A stretch of 64,000 bases of DNA, taken from Caldisericia bacterium. GTDB lineage: Bacteria > Caldisericota > Caldisericia > JAAYUI01. The position numbers and the translations under genes were made by a program. Positions within the stretch are counted from its first letter, which is position 1. Each line of letters begins with the position of its first letter. The notes under the pieces are model-generated. The model had not been told where the DNA came from, searched no databases, and saw only the letters and a list, made by a program, of their open reading frames with translations. Positions 23,834-32,170 of the stretch are shown piece by piece. The stretch lies in the NCBI GenBank assembly GCA_017992475.1, contig JAGOOO010000002.1:88239-152238 (forward strand). The letters are read 5' to 3'.

Positions 23834-24721
23834 TTACCCAAGCCTTTCAACATCAACCCCGTCTTTTTGGGCTTTTACATTTTCTTTGCTAGATAAAACC
23901 GTATACATGGCCACATCAACAATAATAATTCCAAGGATCCCAGCCTGTTGGCCTAGTGTTGCAATCATGGGAATATTTCTTGTTATTCTTGACAGTAACA
24001 TGGCGCCAGAAACAATCGTTGCCATCACGAAAATAATAAGCCAGAAATTGCCCCTTGTCAGATGCATTGCATATTTAAATGAATCAATCAGCGATTCCGA
24101 AGATTCGCATCGGATGTAGGGAAGATAGGTCAATCTTATAAAAAGAACTGATAGTGCAATCACAGATGCCGAGACGGCAAAGGACCAACCCACATAGGAT
24201 GGAGAATCATGGATGATTGTTGGTGTTGCCTCGAGAATTGTCATTATGAGGCCTATCAAACCTGCTATGGACAATACTATCAGATTTATTGAAAGCCCGC
24301 CGATATATCTTGCAATTGCTCTAAATTGTCTAAAAGCTGATGAGAGTTGCGCTCTTCCTCTTCGTGCAACTTCTAGCACAAAAAAGGCTGCAATGCCAGC
24401 AAGAACAGACAGGAGGAGTACATAAATTATAAATTCAGCCAGAGCGCCCAATCCCTTTATTGCGACTACGCTCTCCCCGATCCTTGATATTTCTGAGAGT
24501 CCTTTTTGTGTTATTTTTTCTATAATTTGTGACCACTCCTGGCTTGGTGCCCCCTGCATTGACCAGCCATTGCCTGCAATAAGTGATGAAATCCTGGGCA
24601 AGAGTTGGTTTATCAAATAGGCGCATGCGGTCATGGAGAAGAGCAGGACGGTCAACTTTGTTAGCGACGTGCGTACTATTTGGTCTATTTTTCCGAAAAT
24701 TTTTCCTATTTTTTCAAGCAT
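23834..24721 (-). CDS. Multi-pass membrane protein, paralogue family member 1
   Basis: The 295 residues have six likely membrane helices. Near residues 200-235, RLTYLPYIRCESSESLIDSF...LTRGNFWLII matches, in spacing and key residues, the equivalent parts of three other proteins in this window (24714, 26394 and 27289). The shared pattern is an aromatic/hydrophobic helix ending in Pro, then a loop with E/S, then a helix starting with an FW pair. No function is recognised; similar proteins are usually annotated only as integral membrane proteins. It overlaps the preceding paralogue by 8 bases, so both are translated from one message. Confidence 0.65.
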   Translation of the reverse strand: MLEKIGKIFGKIDQIVRTSLTKLTVLLFSMTACAYLINQLLPRISSLIAGNGWSMQGAPSQEWSQIIEKITQKGLSEISRIGESVVAIKGLGALAEFIIYVLLLSVLAGIAAFFVLEVARRGRAQLSSAFRQFRAIARYIGGLSINLIVLSIAGLIGLIMTILEATPTIIHDSPSYVGWSFAVSASVIALSVLFIRLTYLPYIRCESSESLIDSFKYAMHLTRGNFWLIIFVMATIVSGAMLLSRITRNIPMIATLGQQAGILGIIIVDVAMYTVLSSKENVKAQKDGVDVERLG

Positions 24722-25517
24722 TCTCCATCTTCCTGTTTATTGCTTCGGTATAAATGGGAAGCAAAAGCGTTAACGTTACGACAGTTTCCAGTGCTATAAA
24801 AAATTCAGTCAGCCCAATAAGCCTGCCAGTGAGACCGGATATGGCGAAAAAGGCAATGGAAACCAAAAAAGACAAGCCTGCTATCACCCAGAAAAACGGT
24901 GCCGATATTTCGTATGACGAGACGAGTGTTTCCATAACCGGTTTTTTTGTCAGCGCGAACCCGTATGGTGCAAGCTGGAGCCTGATGATGAAAAATACCA
25001 TTACGAGAGCTGATATTGCAACGAAAAAAATTGCAGCAGGAGAAACAAATATTCCAATAAGTATACCTATCATGAGAATGAAAAACATGAATACAAATTC
25101 CAAGAGAAACATTGTAATCATCCTTGGCAAGAGTGCGAAACCTTTTGAAAAGAAAATCGACAGCCTTTCTTTAAGTGCCCCGCCATTTGTGGCCATATTT
25201 ATGAATCCACCCATAAAGAAAGAAGAAAGGAGTATTGTTCCTACAAAATATATCGCAATTGAAAAGCCGAGGATTCTGAGCTCCTGAGCGGATAGTGATC
25301 GGGCCAAAGTAGAACCTGATTCCATACTCTTTAAACCTGTCGTGATGATTGATGATATTGAATCCCCCGGTGGTACAATCTGATCAGTTATGGCTATTAT
25401 TGGTATACTCAGGATTATCAGCAATATTGTGTAAACAATTGCTGCTATGGCAAAATCGGCCAGGTGTTCTTTTATGGTTTTTGCGAAGGTTACGAATGCG
25501 TTTTCCGATGTGGTCAT
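24714..25517 (-). CDS. Multi-pass membrane protein, paralogue family member 2
   Basis: The 267 residues carry about six helices, with RLQLAPYGFALTKKPVMETL...SAPFFWVI as the shared motif region. ATG 25517 is preferred because TTGACT-16-TATACT ends exactly 7 nt before it, the leaderless arrangement used elsewhere in the window, whereas the in-frame GTG 25544 would fall between the promoter boxes. It heads the two-gene unit with the 23834 paralogue and is divergent from tRNA-Leu, sharing the promoter region. Function unknown. Confidence 0.65.
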   Translation of the reverse strand: MTTSENAFVTFAKTIKEHLADFAIAAIVYTILLIILSIPIIAITDQIVPPGDSISSIITTGLKSMESGSTLARSLSAQELRILGFSIAIYFVGTILLSSFFMGGFINMATNGGALKERLSIFFSKGFALLPRMITMFLLEFVFMFFILMIGILIGIFVSPAAIFFVAISALVMVFFIIRLQLAPYGFALTKKPVMETLVSSYEISAPFFWVIAGLSFLVSIAFFAISGLTGRLIGLTEFFIALETVVTLTLLLPIYTEAINRKMENA

Positions 25518-25524
25518 GAAAGCA

Positions 25525-25552
25525 AGTATAGTAAAGACATACACACAGTCAA
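25525..25552 (-). promoter_or_regulatory. Leaderless promoter for the 24714-25517 gene
   Basis: On the minus strand TTGACT (25547-25552), 16 bp, TATACT (25525-25530), then 7 nt to ATG 25517. No ribosome-binding site is present. Confidence 0.7.
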
Positions 25553-25555
25553 CGC

Positions 25556-25583
25556 TTGACGCGGAGTCTTTTTATACAATAAT
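25556..25583 (+). promoter_or_regulatory. Promoter of tRNA-Leu
   Basis: TTGACG 25556-25561, 16 bp, AATAAT 25578-25583, 11 nt before the tRNA. Its -35 lies 3 bp from the -35 of the divergent membrane gene. Confidence 0.6.
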
Positions 25584-25594
25584 TTAGAAAGCAC

Positions 25595-25677
25595 GCCGGA
25601 GTGGCGAAATGGTAGACGCACGGGACTTAAAATCCTGCGGTGGTGACACTGTGCCGGTTCAAGTCCGGCCTCCGGCA
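25595..25677 (+). tRNA. tRNA-Leu (anticodon TAA)
   Basis: Acceptor GCCGGAG pairs with CTCCGGC; the anticodon loop CTTAAAA holds TAA; the long variable arm TGCGGTGGTGACACTGT is class II. No CCA is encoded: the discriminator A is followed by GTTTTTT. An alpha/beta hydrolase gene begins 28 bases downstream and is probably co-transcribed. Confidence 0.94.
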
Positions 25678-25705
25678 GTTTTTTATTTCATTGGTGGATA
25701 AAGAC

Positions 25706-26410
25706 ATGAAATCAAAACCATCTTTAGTTGTGTTGCATGGGCTTGGAGCGAGCTCCGAGTGGATGGGGATGTATAAAAAATCCTTTTCCGATAACTACAA
25801 CGTAATTATCCCAGATATGCCCTATTCGCCTGATTCCGGCCCGCATTGCGGCAGGAGTATTACAGGTTATGTGGACTATGTGTACGAATTATTAAAAGAC
25901 ACTATCAGAGTAGAAGGGTCTATCCTAATTGGAGAATCTCTCGGTGGTGCTGTTGCGATGATGCTTTGTCAAAAAATATCCTTTAAAAAACTGGTTCTCA
26001 TTGCACCAAGCCTTGGAATTGAAAAGGGTTTTATATCAACATATTTGAGGATGTTGCTTGTTCCCGTTGACATTCTTGCAGAGCCTGTAGCAGAAAAGAT
26101 TGCCAAATCTGATCCGGAGTTGGGGGTACTTTCCAAGAAGATCATGGTTTCAACACCCAAATACAAAATGTTAAATCCGCTTGTTGCCATGAAAAGATTT
26201 AGCGCTTTTGATTTGGGATCAGACTGTCTCCCAGAATTACTTGTTATCGGAGGAAAGTACGACAAGGTTGTCCCAGAAGATAAACTCAGGTTGTTTGCAA
26301 GCAAACATGGCGCCAATTTGTACATAAATAATGAATCAGGCCACCATGTTGCTGTGAACAGGTGGCCTGATGTCGAGGCTAGGATAAAAGAATTTATTCC
26401 ATATCTTTAG
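25706..26410 (+). CDS. Alpha/beta hydrolase
   Basis: This 234-residue protein starts SLVVLHGLGASSEWMG, the oxyanion loop, then GESLGGAVAM with the nucleophile serine. The acid is probably Asp in VIGGKYDKVVPED and the base His in SGHHVAVNRW. This is a compact esterase/acylglycerol-lipase-like fold, substrate unknown. ATG 25706 follows GGTGG by 9 nt. It sits directly behind tRNA-Leu without its own promoter and overlaps the convergent membrane gene by 17 bases. Confidence 0.82.
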   Translation: MKSKPSLVVLHGLGASSEWMGMYKKSFSDNYNVIIPDMPYSPDSGPHCGRSITGYVDYVYELLKDTIRVEGSILIGESLGGAVAMMLCQKISFKKLVLIAPSLGIEKGFISTYLRMLLVPVDILAEPVAEKIAKSDPELGVLSKKIMVSTPKYKMLNPLVAMKRFSAFDLGSDCLPELLVIGGKYDKVVPEDKLRLFASKHGANLYINNESGHHVAVNRWPDVEARIKEFIPYL

Positions 26411-27275
26411 TTTCGTAATCGTAGTCATGTTGCTTGATGTACACTTCAAGATACCTGAGGTCCCTGTCAAAGAATTGTGGTGAAATGATTGGCAGATTGC
26501 GCTCTTCTTCCCATTCCTGGAGTCCTCTTATCATTATGAATTCCTCAAATCCAAGAGACATCAGGAAAAAGTATGGCCAGAGGCTCATGGAAGGGGTCAC
26601 GGTAAAGTTTGTAAAATAGACAATCAGCACTGGGAAAATAGAAATGAACAGTATAAGGAGCCTTATTCCAAAGATTGCCCAGAACCTTCTGGATGTTGCC
26701 ACCCATGAGCGCTTCAATGCCCCGAAAATGCCTTCTCCCGAGATGATCAACACCGGAGCGTATGAAAATTTGGTCAAAACCATGTATGCCAGTATCAGCA
26801 TGACGAGGTATATCCAATTGATGGCAATTTGTGGAACAAAGATCGCTTCCATAAGGATTTGCAATCCGTACATTGCGCCAAGGAAAAGTGAGAAAAGAAG
26901 GACAAGAAAACTTGTGTAAGAAAGCATCCTTTTTGTATAGAATACTATTCCATTGATGAATGTTCTCTGTGCAATGTGCTTGGGGTCGACCGTTCCTATG
27001 AGAAACCTGTATGCGCCAGCAAGAGCTGGTGCCGCTATGAACATCCAGAAGACCAGAAACAGCGCTACTGTAATGATGTTTGGTACACTCGGCCAGTAGA
27101 TAAAAGAAAGGATGCTTTTGGTAAGGCTTGGAGGGTTTTTGAAAGAGAGGGCCATTATTATTTCAGACAGGAAGAGCGAGAAATAGATTGAGACTACGAA
27201 TGCAGCTCCGACACCAAGAAGCCCTGCCACATGCCTTAGCATTTTCTGCCATGTTCTGGTCCAAAAATTGTTCAT
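26394..27275 (-). CDS. Multi-pass membrane protein, paralogue family member 3
   Basis: The 293 residues carry about six helices. The shared motif region reads KFSYAPVLIISGEGIFGAL...SRRFWAIFGIR, as in the three paralogues. The soluble C-terminus is charged (FDRDLRYLEVYIKQHDYDYE). ATG 27275 has a good ribosome-binding site (AAAGGAGCATC). It follows paralogue 4 by 13 bases and completes a second two-gene unit parallel to the one at 23.8-25.5 kb. Function unknown. Confidence 0.65.
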   Translation of the reverse strand: MNNFWTRTWQKMLRHVAGLLGVGAAFVVSIYFSLFLSEIIMALSFKNPPSLTKSILSFIYWPSVPNIITVALFLVFWMFIAAPALAGAYRFLIGTVDPKHIAQRTFINGIVFYTKRMLSYTSFLVLLFSLFLGAMYGLQILMEAIFVPQIAINWIYLVMLILAYMVLTKFSYAPVLIISGEGIFGALKRSWVATSRRFWAIFGIRLLILFISIFPVLIVYFTNFTVTPSMSLWPYFFLMSLGFEEFIMIRGLQEWEEERNLPIISPQFFDRDLRYLEVYIKQHDYDYETKDME

Positions 27276-27288
27276 GATGCTCCTTTCA

Positions 27289-28158
27289 TTATGAGACGGC
27301 ACTTTCTGTTTCTTGCCCCCCCGAAACCATCCTGAACGCGGAAGCTGTTGCAACAATAGAGAACGTGAAGGCCGACCATGTCACTAAACTCAAAAAAACG
27401 AAAAATATTTTATCAAGGCCAAGTTGCAGTGGTAAGAATGAAATCAATACACCAATCAAGCTGCAAAAGGAGCCGAGTACCAATTGTACAGCGAAAAGTT
27501 CAAAGTACCATGGCCAGATTGACCTTGTTGATGCCAGGAGCGACTCCATAAAAGACTGGCCATTAAAATAATAAAAAGGTGCAAAAAGCAGTGGTGTTAT
27601 AACTATACAAACTACAGTAAAGGCGACCATTTCAAACAAAAAAAATGTCCATGGCGACCAACTCTCTGCTACCCATGGAAGAGCAATTGAAACAAACGCT
27701 GCCAAACCGTGAATTGCCAGAACAATTGGGAAAATCTGTGCCTGATAACCTACCATTCTGGCGCCTTTTTTGATTATCCCACCTTCAAATTTCTGGCTTG
27801 AATTACCGTGTGTGAATCCACCAAGGATTAAGTTTAAGATTCCACCCTGAAGGAAACCTGTAGCAAGAACATTTATTACCACACCCAGGCCTATTGTCAG
27901 CCATTTTGTCATAGAATCCGGGATAACAAAAATCAATTTTGCAAGATAGCCTGAGGTTTCAAGAAATGTTGGTTTTGAAAATATTTCATGTGAAATTACA
28001 GGGAGATCATTATTGCCCGGGAATATGACGAAAAGTATGGTACACATGAGAGCAAGGATAATAAATGGAACCAGCCTGTACATTGTTCCAAAGCCAGCCA
28101 GGGCTATATAATTCGCCTTTATTGCCAGAAAAGTGTTTTTCCAGAATTTCCTTTTCAC
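27289..28158 (-). CDS. Multi-pass membrane protein, paralogue family member 4
   Basis: The 289 residues have about six helices and the motif region LLFAPFYYFNGQSFMESL...IWPWYFELF, recognisably related to the other three. The start is ambiguous. ATG 28167 overlaps a perfect extended -10 box (TGATATAAT), whereas GTG 28158 sits 7 nt after it, as expected for a leaderless message, so I use GTG. Function unknown; a role as a membrane subunit or transporter accessory cannot be excluded. Confidence 0.62.
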   Translation of the reverse strand: MKRKFWKNTFLAIKANYIALAGFGTMYRLVPFIILALMCTILFVIFPGNNDLPVISHEIFSKPTFLETSGYLAKLIFVIPDSMTKWLTIGLGVVINVLATGFLQGGILNLILGGFTHGNSSQKFEGGIIKKGARMVGYQAQIFPIVLAIHGLAAFVSIALPWVAESWSPWTFFLFEMVAFTVVCIVITPLLFAPFYYFNGQSFMESLLASTRSIWPWYFELFAVQLVLGSFCSLIGVLISFLPLQLGLDKIFFVFLSLVTWSAFTFSIVATASAFRMVSGGQETESAVS

Positions 28159-28165
28159 TGCCACC

Positions 28166-28174
28166 ATTATATCA
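28166..28174 (-). promoter_or_regulatory. Extended -10 promoter for the 27289-28158 gene
   Basis: On the minus strand TGATATAAT, then GGTGGCA (7 nt), then GTG 28158. No clear -35 is seen, as is usual with an extended -10. Confidence 0.5.
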
Positions 28175-28188
28175 TTGCCATTCCCAAA

Positions 28189-29742
28189 TTAAAATGTATC
28201 CGGAACAAGGATGGATCTCTTCATTGAGGGGTGTGGTTTGAGTCCAAGGAGGTAGAGAATCAGCCCTGTAACATCTGACAGACTCCCGCCTTCACCAAAC
28301 TCCCATGGTTTCCTGCCCTCACTCGGAATAAAGATGCAGGGCACAAGATTTGTCGAGTGGGCAGTCTCCTTGTTTCCATTCTCGTCAAGTAACTGCTCTG
28401 CATTGCCGTGGTCTGATATGATTACCACATCATAACTATGCTCATGCGCCGCATTGACTATCTTTCCGGTTGATTCATCGACCTGTTTTATGGTTTTGAT
28501 TGTTGCGTCAATGTTGCCAGTGTGACCTACCATGTCAGGGTTTGCCAGATTGCAGACAATAAAGCTGTGCTTCTCGGTTTTGATGTCTTCCACAAGTTTT
28601 TCTTCAACCTGCGGGCATGACATTTCCGGCTGTAAATCGTAAGTGGGGACCTTTGGCGATGGCACAAGGACCCTGTCTTCGCCCTTGTAAGTCTCCTCCC
28701 TACCTCCGTTGAGAAAATATGTAACATGGGCGTATTTTTCAGTTTCTGCGATGCGAAGCTGGGAGAGTCCTGCATCGGAAACAATTTTGCCAAGGGTGGT
28801 TTCGATGTCCTGTTTCAAAAGCTCTTCTGTAAAAATTATTGGAAGAGTAAACGTTTCATCATACATTGCGAAACATGTGTAGCTTATCTTTGGTAATTTG
28901 TCCCTTTCAAATCCTGTAAAATCCTTTTCGGTAAGAGCTTTTGTGAGCTCCCTTGCCCTGTCAGGCCTGTAATTGAAGTGTATGAATGAGTCGCCGTCTT
29001 CAATCAGTGCCAGTGGTTTGTCACCATCCATTATGATCGTAGGTGTTACAAATTCATCTGTCTCGCCCAGCAGATAGGCCTGGTCAACGGCTTCAATTGC
29101 TGATCTGGCATGTCTCCCTTTTCCAGCTGTCAGGCAATCGTAGGCTATTTTTACCCTGTCCCAGCGGTTGTCCCTGTCCATGCTGAAGTATCTTCCCTGA
29201 ACGGTTGCTATTTTTCCACAGCCGATTTCCTTTAGTTTGCCCTCAATTTCGGCGATATATTTTTTGGCGGATTGTGGTGGTGTGTCCCTTCCATCAAGAA
29301 AGGCATGCACAAATACGTTTTCAACCCCGCATGATTTTGCTGTTTTGACTATTTCGTAGAGGTGCTCCAGAACCGAATGGACACCACCATCAGAGCATAA
29401 CCCAGCCAGATGGAGTTTGCCTTTTTTGCCATCCTCTATTGCTTTCAGCAATGTCGGATTTTTTTGGAACATTCCATCTTCAATGGATTTGTTGATTAGC
29501 GTCAGTTTCTGGTAAACGATCCTTCCTGCGCCAAGATTGAGGTGCCCGACTTCCGAATTCCCCATTTGTCCCTTTGGGAGTCCAACGGCCAGTCCTGATG
29601 CCTCAAGGAGTGTGTGCGGATATTTTCTCTGGAGCTCGTCAATGTTGGGTGTTCCGGCCAGAGTAATGGCATTTCCTGGGCCAGGTGGTGCCACCCCGAA
29701 ACCATCCAGTATAAGAAGTAAAACTTTGTTGCCTGTTTTCAC
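28189..29742 (-). CDS. gpmI: 2,3-bisphosphoglycerate-independent phosphoglycerate mutase
   Basis: This 517-residue protein is full length for GpmI. LLILDGFGVAPPG opens the alkaline-phosphatase-like domain with the metal-binding Asp, GQMGNSEVGHLNLGAGR contains the phosphorylated serine, HAFLDGRDTPP and NYRPDRARE bind substrate, and ISDHGNAEQ and TAHSTN complete the Mn site. It interconverts 3- and 2-phosphoglycerate in glycolysis. The start is GTG 29742 without a ribosome-binding site; TTGAAG-16-TAAACT ends 7 nt before it. Divergent from minD. Confidence 0.96.
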   Translation of the reverse strand: MKTGNKVLLLILDGFGVAPPGPGNAITLAGTPNIDELQRKYPHTLLEASGLAVGLPKGQMGNSEVGHLNLGAGRIVYQKLTLINKSIEDGMFQKNPTLLKAIEDGKKGKLHLAGLCSDGGVHSVLEHLYEIVKTAKSCGVENVFVHAFLDGRDTPPQSAKKYIAEIEGKLKEIGCGKIATVQGRYFSMDRDNRWDRVKIAYDCLTAGKGRHARSAIEAVDQAYLLGETDEFVTPTIIMDGDKPLALIEDGDSFIHFNYRPDRARELTKALTEKDFTGFERDKLPKISYTCFAMYDETFTLPIIFTEELLKQDIETTLGKIVSDAGLSQLRIAETEKYAHVTYFLNGGREETYKGEDRVLVPSPKVPTYDLQPEMSCPQVEEKLVEDIKTEKHSFIVCNLANPDMVGHTGNIDATIKTIKQVDESTGKIVNAAHEHSYDVVIISDHGNAEQLLDENGNKETAHSTNLVPCIFIPSEGRKPWEFGEGGSLSDVTGLILYLLGLKPHPSMKRSILVPDTF

Positions 29743-29749
29743 GCAATCA

Positions 29750-29777
29750 AGTTTACTTCAACACCAAAACGCTTCAA
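29750..29777 (-). promoter_or_regulatory. Leaderless promoter for gpmI
   Basis: On the minus strand TTGAAG (29772-29777), 16 bp, TAAACT (29750-29755), then 7 nt to GTG 29742. Confidence 0.6.
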
Positions 29778-29813
29778 GTACCACGATTATTAGCGTCCGA
29801 TTTTGCCAAAACG

Positions 29814-29841
29814 TTGACAAAAGCACATCCATACTTACAAT
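29814..29841 (+). promoter_or_regulatory. Leaderless promoter for minDE
   Basis: TTGACA 29814-29819, 16 bp, TACAAT 29836-29841, then 11 nt to ATG 29853. The stretch between holds no ribosome-binding site. Confidence 0.65.
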
Positions 29842-29852
29842 CTTCTAGCAAT

Positions 29853-30656
29853 ATGGGAAGATCTATCGTTGTTACTTCAGGAAAAGGAGGCGTTGGAAAA
29901 ACAACGCTAACCGCAAACCTTGGGTATGGGCTGTCGCTTGAAGGGAAAAAAGTCGTCCTGGTTGATACGGACATAGGTCTTAGAAATCTTGATGTCATAC
30001 TGGGTCTTGAAAACAGGGTTGTCTATGATGTTGTAAATGTCGCAGAGGGAACCTGTGAACTTCAGCAGGCCCTTGTCAAAGACAAAAGGCTTGGCTCCAG
30101 CCTGTTTTTGCTGCCTGCCGCCCAGACCAGAAGAAAAGAAGATATATCAAATGACCAGCTGAAGCAGATTGTAACAGCGCTCAAAGGTGCGTTTGACTAT
30201 GTAATTCTGGATTGTCCTGCAGGCATCGAGCATGGTTTCAACAATGCGGTCAATTCTGCGGACGAGGCGGTTGTTGTTGTAACACCCGAAGTCTCATCCG
30301 TAAGGGACGCAGACAGGGTCATAGGCCTTTTGGAATCAGCAGGAGTGAATGACATCTCACTTGTCGTAAACAGGATCAAACCAGAAATGGTCTCCTCTGG
30401 AGAGATGATGAGTGTCGAGGACGTGCTTGACATACTCGCTGTCAGACTTTTGGGTGTCATCCCGGAGGACAGACAGGTAATTGTCTCAACAAACAAGGGA
30501 GAGCCAATAATTCTTAACGAAAAATCACTGGCCACTTCGGCCATAAAAGCCATCGTTGACAGGCTTGAAGGCAGGGAGGTCCCAATCCCAACTTTTGGCA
30601 AGAGGGGTTTCTGGGCAAGACTCTCTGATGCAATAACCGGCAGGAGGAAACAATGA
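29853..30656 (+). CDS. minD: Septum site-determining ATPase MinD
   Basis: This 267-residue protein has the deviant Walker A GKGGVGKTT, the VLVDTDIGLRNLD switch region, and the C-terminal basic amphipathic membrane-targeting helix (KRGFWARLSDAITGRRKQ). MinD binds the membrane as an ATP dimer and, with MinE, oscillates or patterns the cell to position the division septum. The start ATG 29853 lacks a ribosome-binding site and lies 11 nt after a -10 box. minE overlaps its end by 4 bases. No minC is in the window. Confidence 0.95.
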   Translation: MGRSIVVTSGKGGVGKTTLTANLGYGLSLEGKKVVLVDTDIGLRNLDVILGLENRVVYDVVNVAEGTCELQQALVKDKRLGSSLFLLPAAQTRRKEDISNDQLKQIVTALKGAFDYVILDCPAGIEHGFNNAVNSADEAVVVVTPEVSSVRDADRVIGLLESAGVNDISLVVNRIKPEMVSSGEMMSVEDVLDILAVRLLGVIPEDRQVIVSTNKGEPIILNEKSLATSAIKAIVDRLEGREVPIPTFGKRGFWARLSDAITGRRKQ

Positions 30657-30907
30657 GCTTTTTTTTCAGGGCCAAACCATCGGCCAGCATGGCCAAGGAA
30701 CGGCTAAGAATGGTTTTGATACAGGACAGGTCGCTGCTTTCTCCCGGGATGCTTGACAGCATGAGAAAAGATATGATAGAGGTGCTCAACAAATATTTTG
30801 TCGTTGACAATGAAGGCATTGAAATTGACATAGACAGCAAGGACACCTCGACAATGCTTGTGGCAAACATCCCGATCATCCAGACCAAAAGAAGAACTAA
30901 TCAGTAG
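30653..30907 (+). CDS. minE: Cell division topological specificity factor MinE
   Basis: This 84-residue protein has the N-terminal membrane/MinD-contact segment (FFFRAKPSASMAKERLRMVLIQDR) and the C-terminal beta-alpha dimerisation half (EVLNKYFVVDNEGIEIDID). MinE stimulates MinD ATPase. It overlaps minD (ATGA) and ends overlapping the convergent scpB gene by 11 bases. Confidence 0.93.
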   Translation: MSFFFRAKPSASMAKERLRMVLIQDRSLLSPGMLDSMRKDMIEVLNKYFVVDNEGIEIDIDSKDTSTMLVANIPIIQTKRRTNQ

Positions 30908-31478
30908 CCTGTTCTAGCGTTTCTTCCAGAGAGACCTCTTCAAAGAGGCCTTCTTCACCTGTTTCCTCGTCTGTCGTCAGAAAAGTAACATGGGCTTTCA
31001 TCTCTTCGATTCCCGAAACCCCGGCCATTTGCCTGAATTTGTCAGTCACAATATATGAGACCTTTCTCTTCTTTGTAACAGAGGGTTTTTCTATTCTTTC
31101 AAGGAGCCCCTTTTTCACTAGTCCCTGAATTGTCATTTCAGAGGGTTTGCCTCTGTATTTTGAAATTTGAGGGCAAGAGGCCTCTCCTTTGCTTGCAACA
31201 ATGGCAAGCACTTCAATTGCGGCAGAAGTCATCTTCCTTTTAGTGGCCCTTGAAACAAGTGGTTTTATGAATTCCTCATACTCCGGGTTTGTGAGCAACT
31301 GGGCATGGCCATTGGTGATTTTGAGGAAGATGCCGCTGTCCCTGTACCTGATTGCCAGGTAGCCCAGCGCCTGGTTTACCTCGCTTTGATCGCATTTTGC
31401 CAGGTGGGCGATTCGCTTGATTGCCAAAGGTTTGTTTGAGGCAAAAAGAATGGCCTCGATAGTATTCTGTATGTTCAT
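30897..31478 (-). CDS. scpB: Segregation and condensation protein B
   Basis: The 193 residues form two tandem winged helices. IEAILFASNKPLAIKRIAHL opens the first and LEVLAIVASKGEASCPQISKYRGKPSEMTIQGLVKKGLLER marks the second, matching ScpB. With ScpA it forms the kleisin part of the bacterial SMC condensin. It overlaps scpA by 4 bases. The acidic C-terminal tail (EETGEEGLFEEVSLEE) is longer than a minimal ScpB. Confidence 0.92.
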   Translation of the reverse strand: MNIQNTIEAILFASNKPLAIKRIAHLAKCDQSEVNQALGYLAIRYRDSGIFLKITNGHAQLLTNPEYEEFIKPLVSRATKRKMTSAAIEVLAIVASKGEASCPQISKYRGKPSEMTIQGLVKKGLLERIEKPSVTKKRKVSYIVTDKFRQMAGVSGIEEMKAHVTFLTTDEETGEEGLFEEVSLEETLEQATD

Positions 31479-32170
31479 GCCTTGTCGATGTATATTGGCC
31501 CGAATGGTTCCTCCTGATAGAGGAGGACACGTTTTCTTTTTGCAAGCTCGAGTATGGCCAGGAGATTTGTTATCACGTCAAACCTTGTAGAGTTTTTGGT
31601 CAGGAGCAGCGAAAAAAGGAGCTGGATGCCCTTCTTCAGACGGTCCATTATTTCGCCCATCGCCGCCCTCAGATCGATTGTTTTTCTTCTAACGATAATT
31701 GGGGTCTGGTCGACTTCGCGCTTTTTTGCCAATCTGGCGATTATTGCTACCAACCTCTTGCTGGTTGGGACCGATATTTCTTCTGAGCACACGACTTCTG
31801 GGGAAGGCCTTGGAAAGCTGCCCGCATCGAGCTCGAAATTTCTTTTTATGAGATCTTTGAGCTGGCACAGTGCGTTAAAATTACCCTCAAGCCTGCCCTC
31901 GAATTCGCCGGTTTCAAACACGGAAGGCTTTGTTTTTTCAATAAACCTTCCACCATTTGCCACGAACTCTGATTTCATGAGTAACAGGCTTGCAACCTTG
32001 TCAAGCGCTTCAAGCTGTGAAGCCGTTACGCCGTCTGACTGCACGATTATTTCTAGAAGTTTTTCAGTTATTACAGCAAGCCTGATGTTGTATGGTGAAA
32101 CTTTCCCGGCCCTGGCCGACTGGATAATCAGCCCAAGGCTGTTTGGATTTACAACATTGTCAATAGGCAA
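31475..32170 (-). CDS. scpA: Segregation and condensation protein A (kleisin)
   Basis: At 231 residues this is the kleisin bridge of the SMC-ScpAB condensin. The central SQLEALDKVASLLLMKSEF segment and the C-terminal winged helix (FDVITNLLAILELAKRKRVLLYQEEPFGPI) match ScpA. The N-terminal SMC-neck-binding part is short and starts MPIDNVVNPN without the usual FEGPLDLLLHLI opening, so the N-terminus is divergent for the family. It overlaps trpS by 11 bases. Confidence 0.85.
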   Translation of the reverse strand: MPIDNVVNPNSLGLIIQSARAGKVSPYNIRLAVITEKLLEIIVQSDGVTASQLEALDKVASLLLMKSEFVANGGRFIEKTKPSVFETGEFEGRLEGNFNALCQLKDLIKRNFELDAGSFPRPSPEVVCSEEISVPTSKRLVAIIARLAKKREVDQTPIIVRRKTIDLRAAMGEIMDRLKKGIQLLFSLLLTKNSTRFDVITNLLAILELAKRKRVLLYQEEPFGPIYIDKA

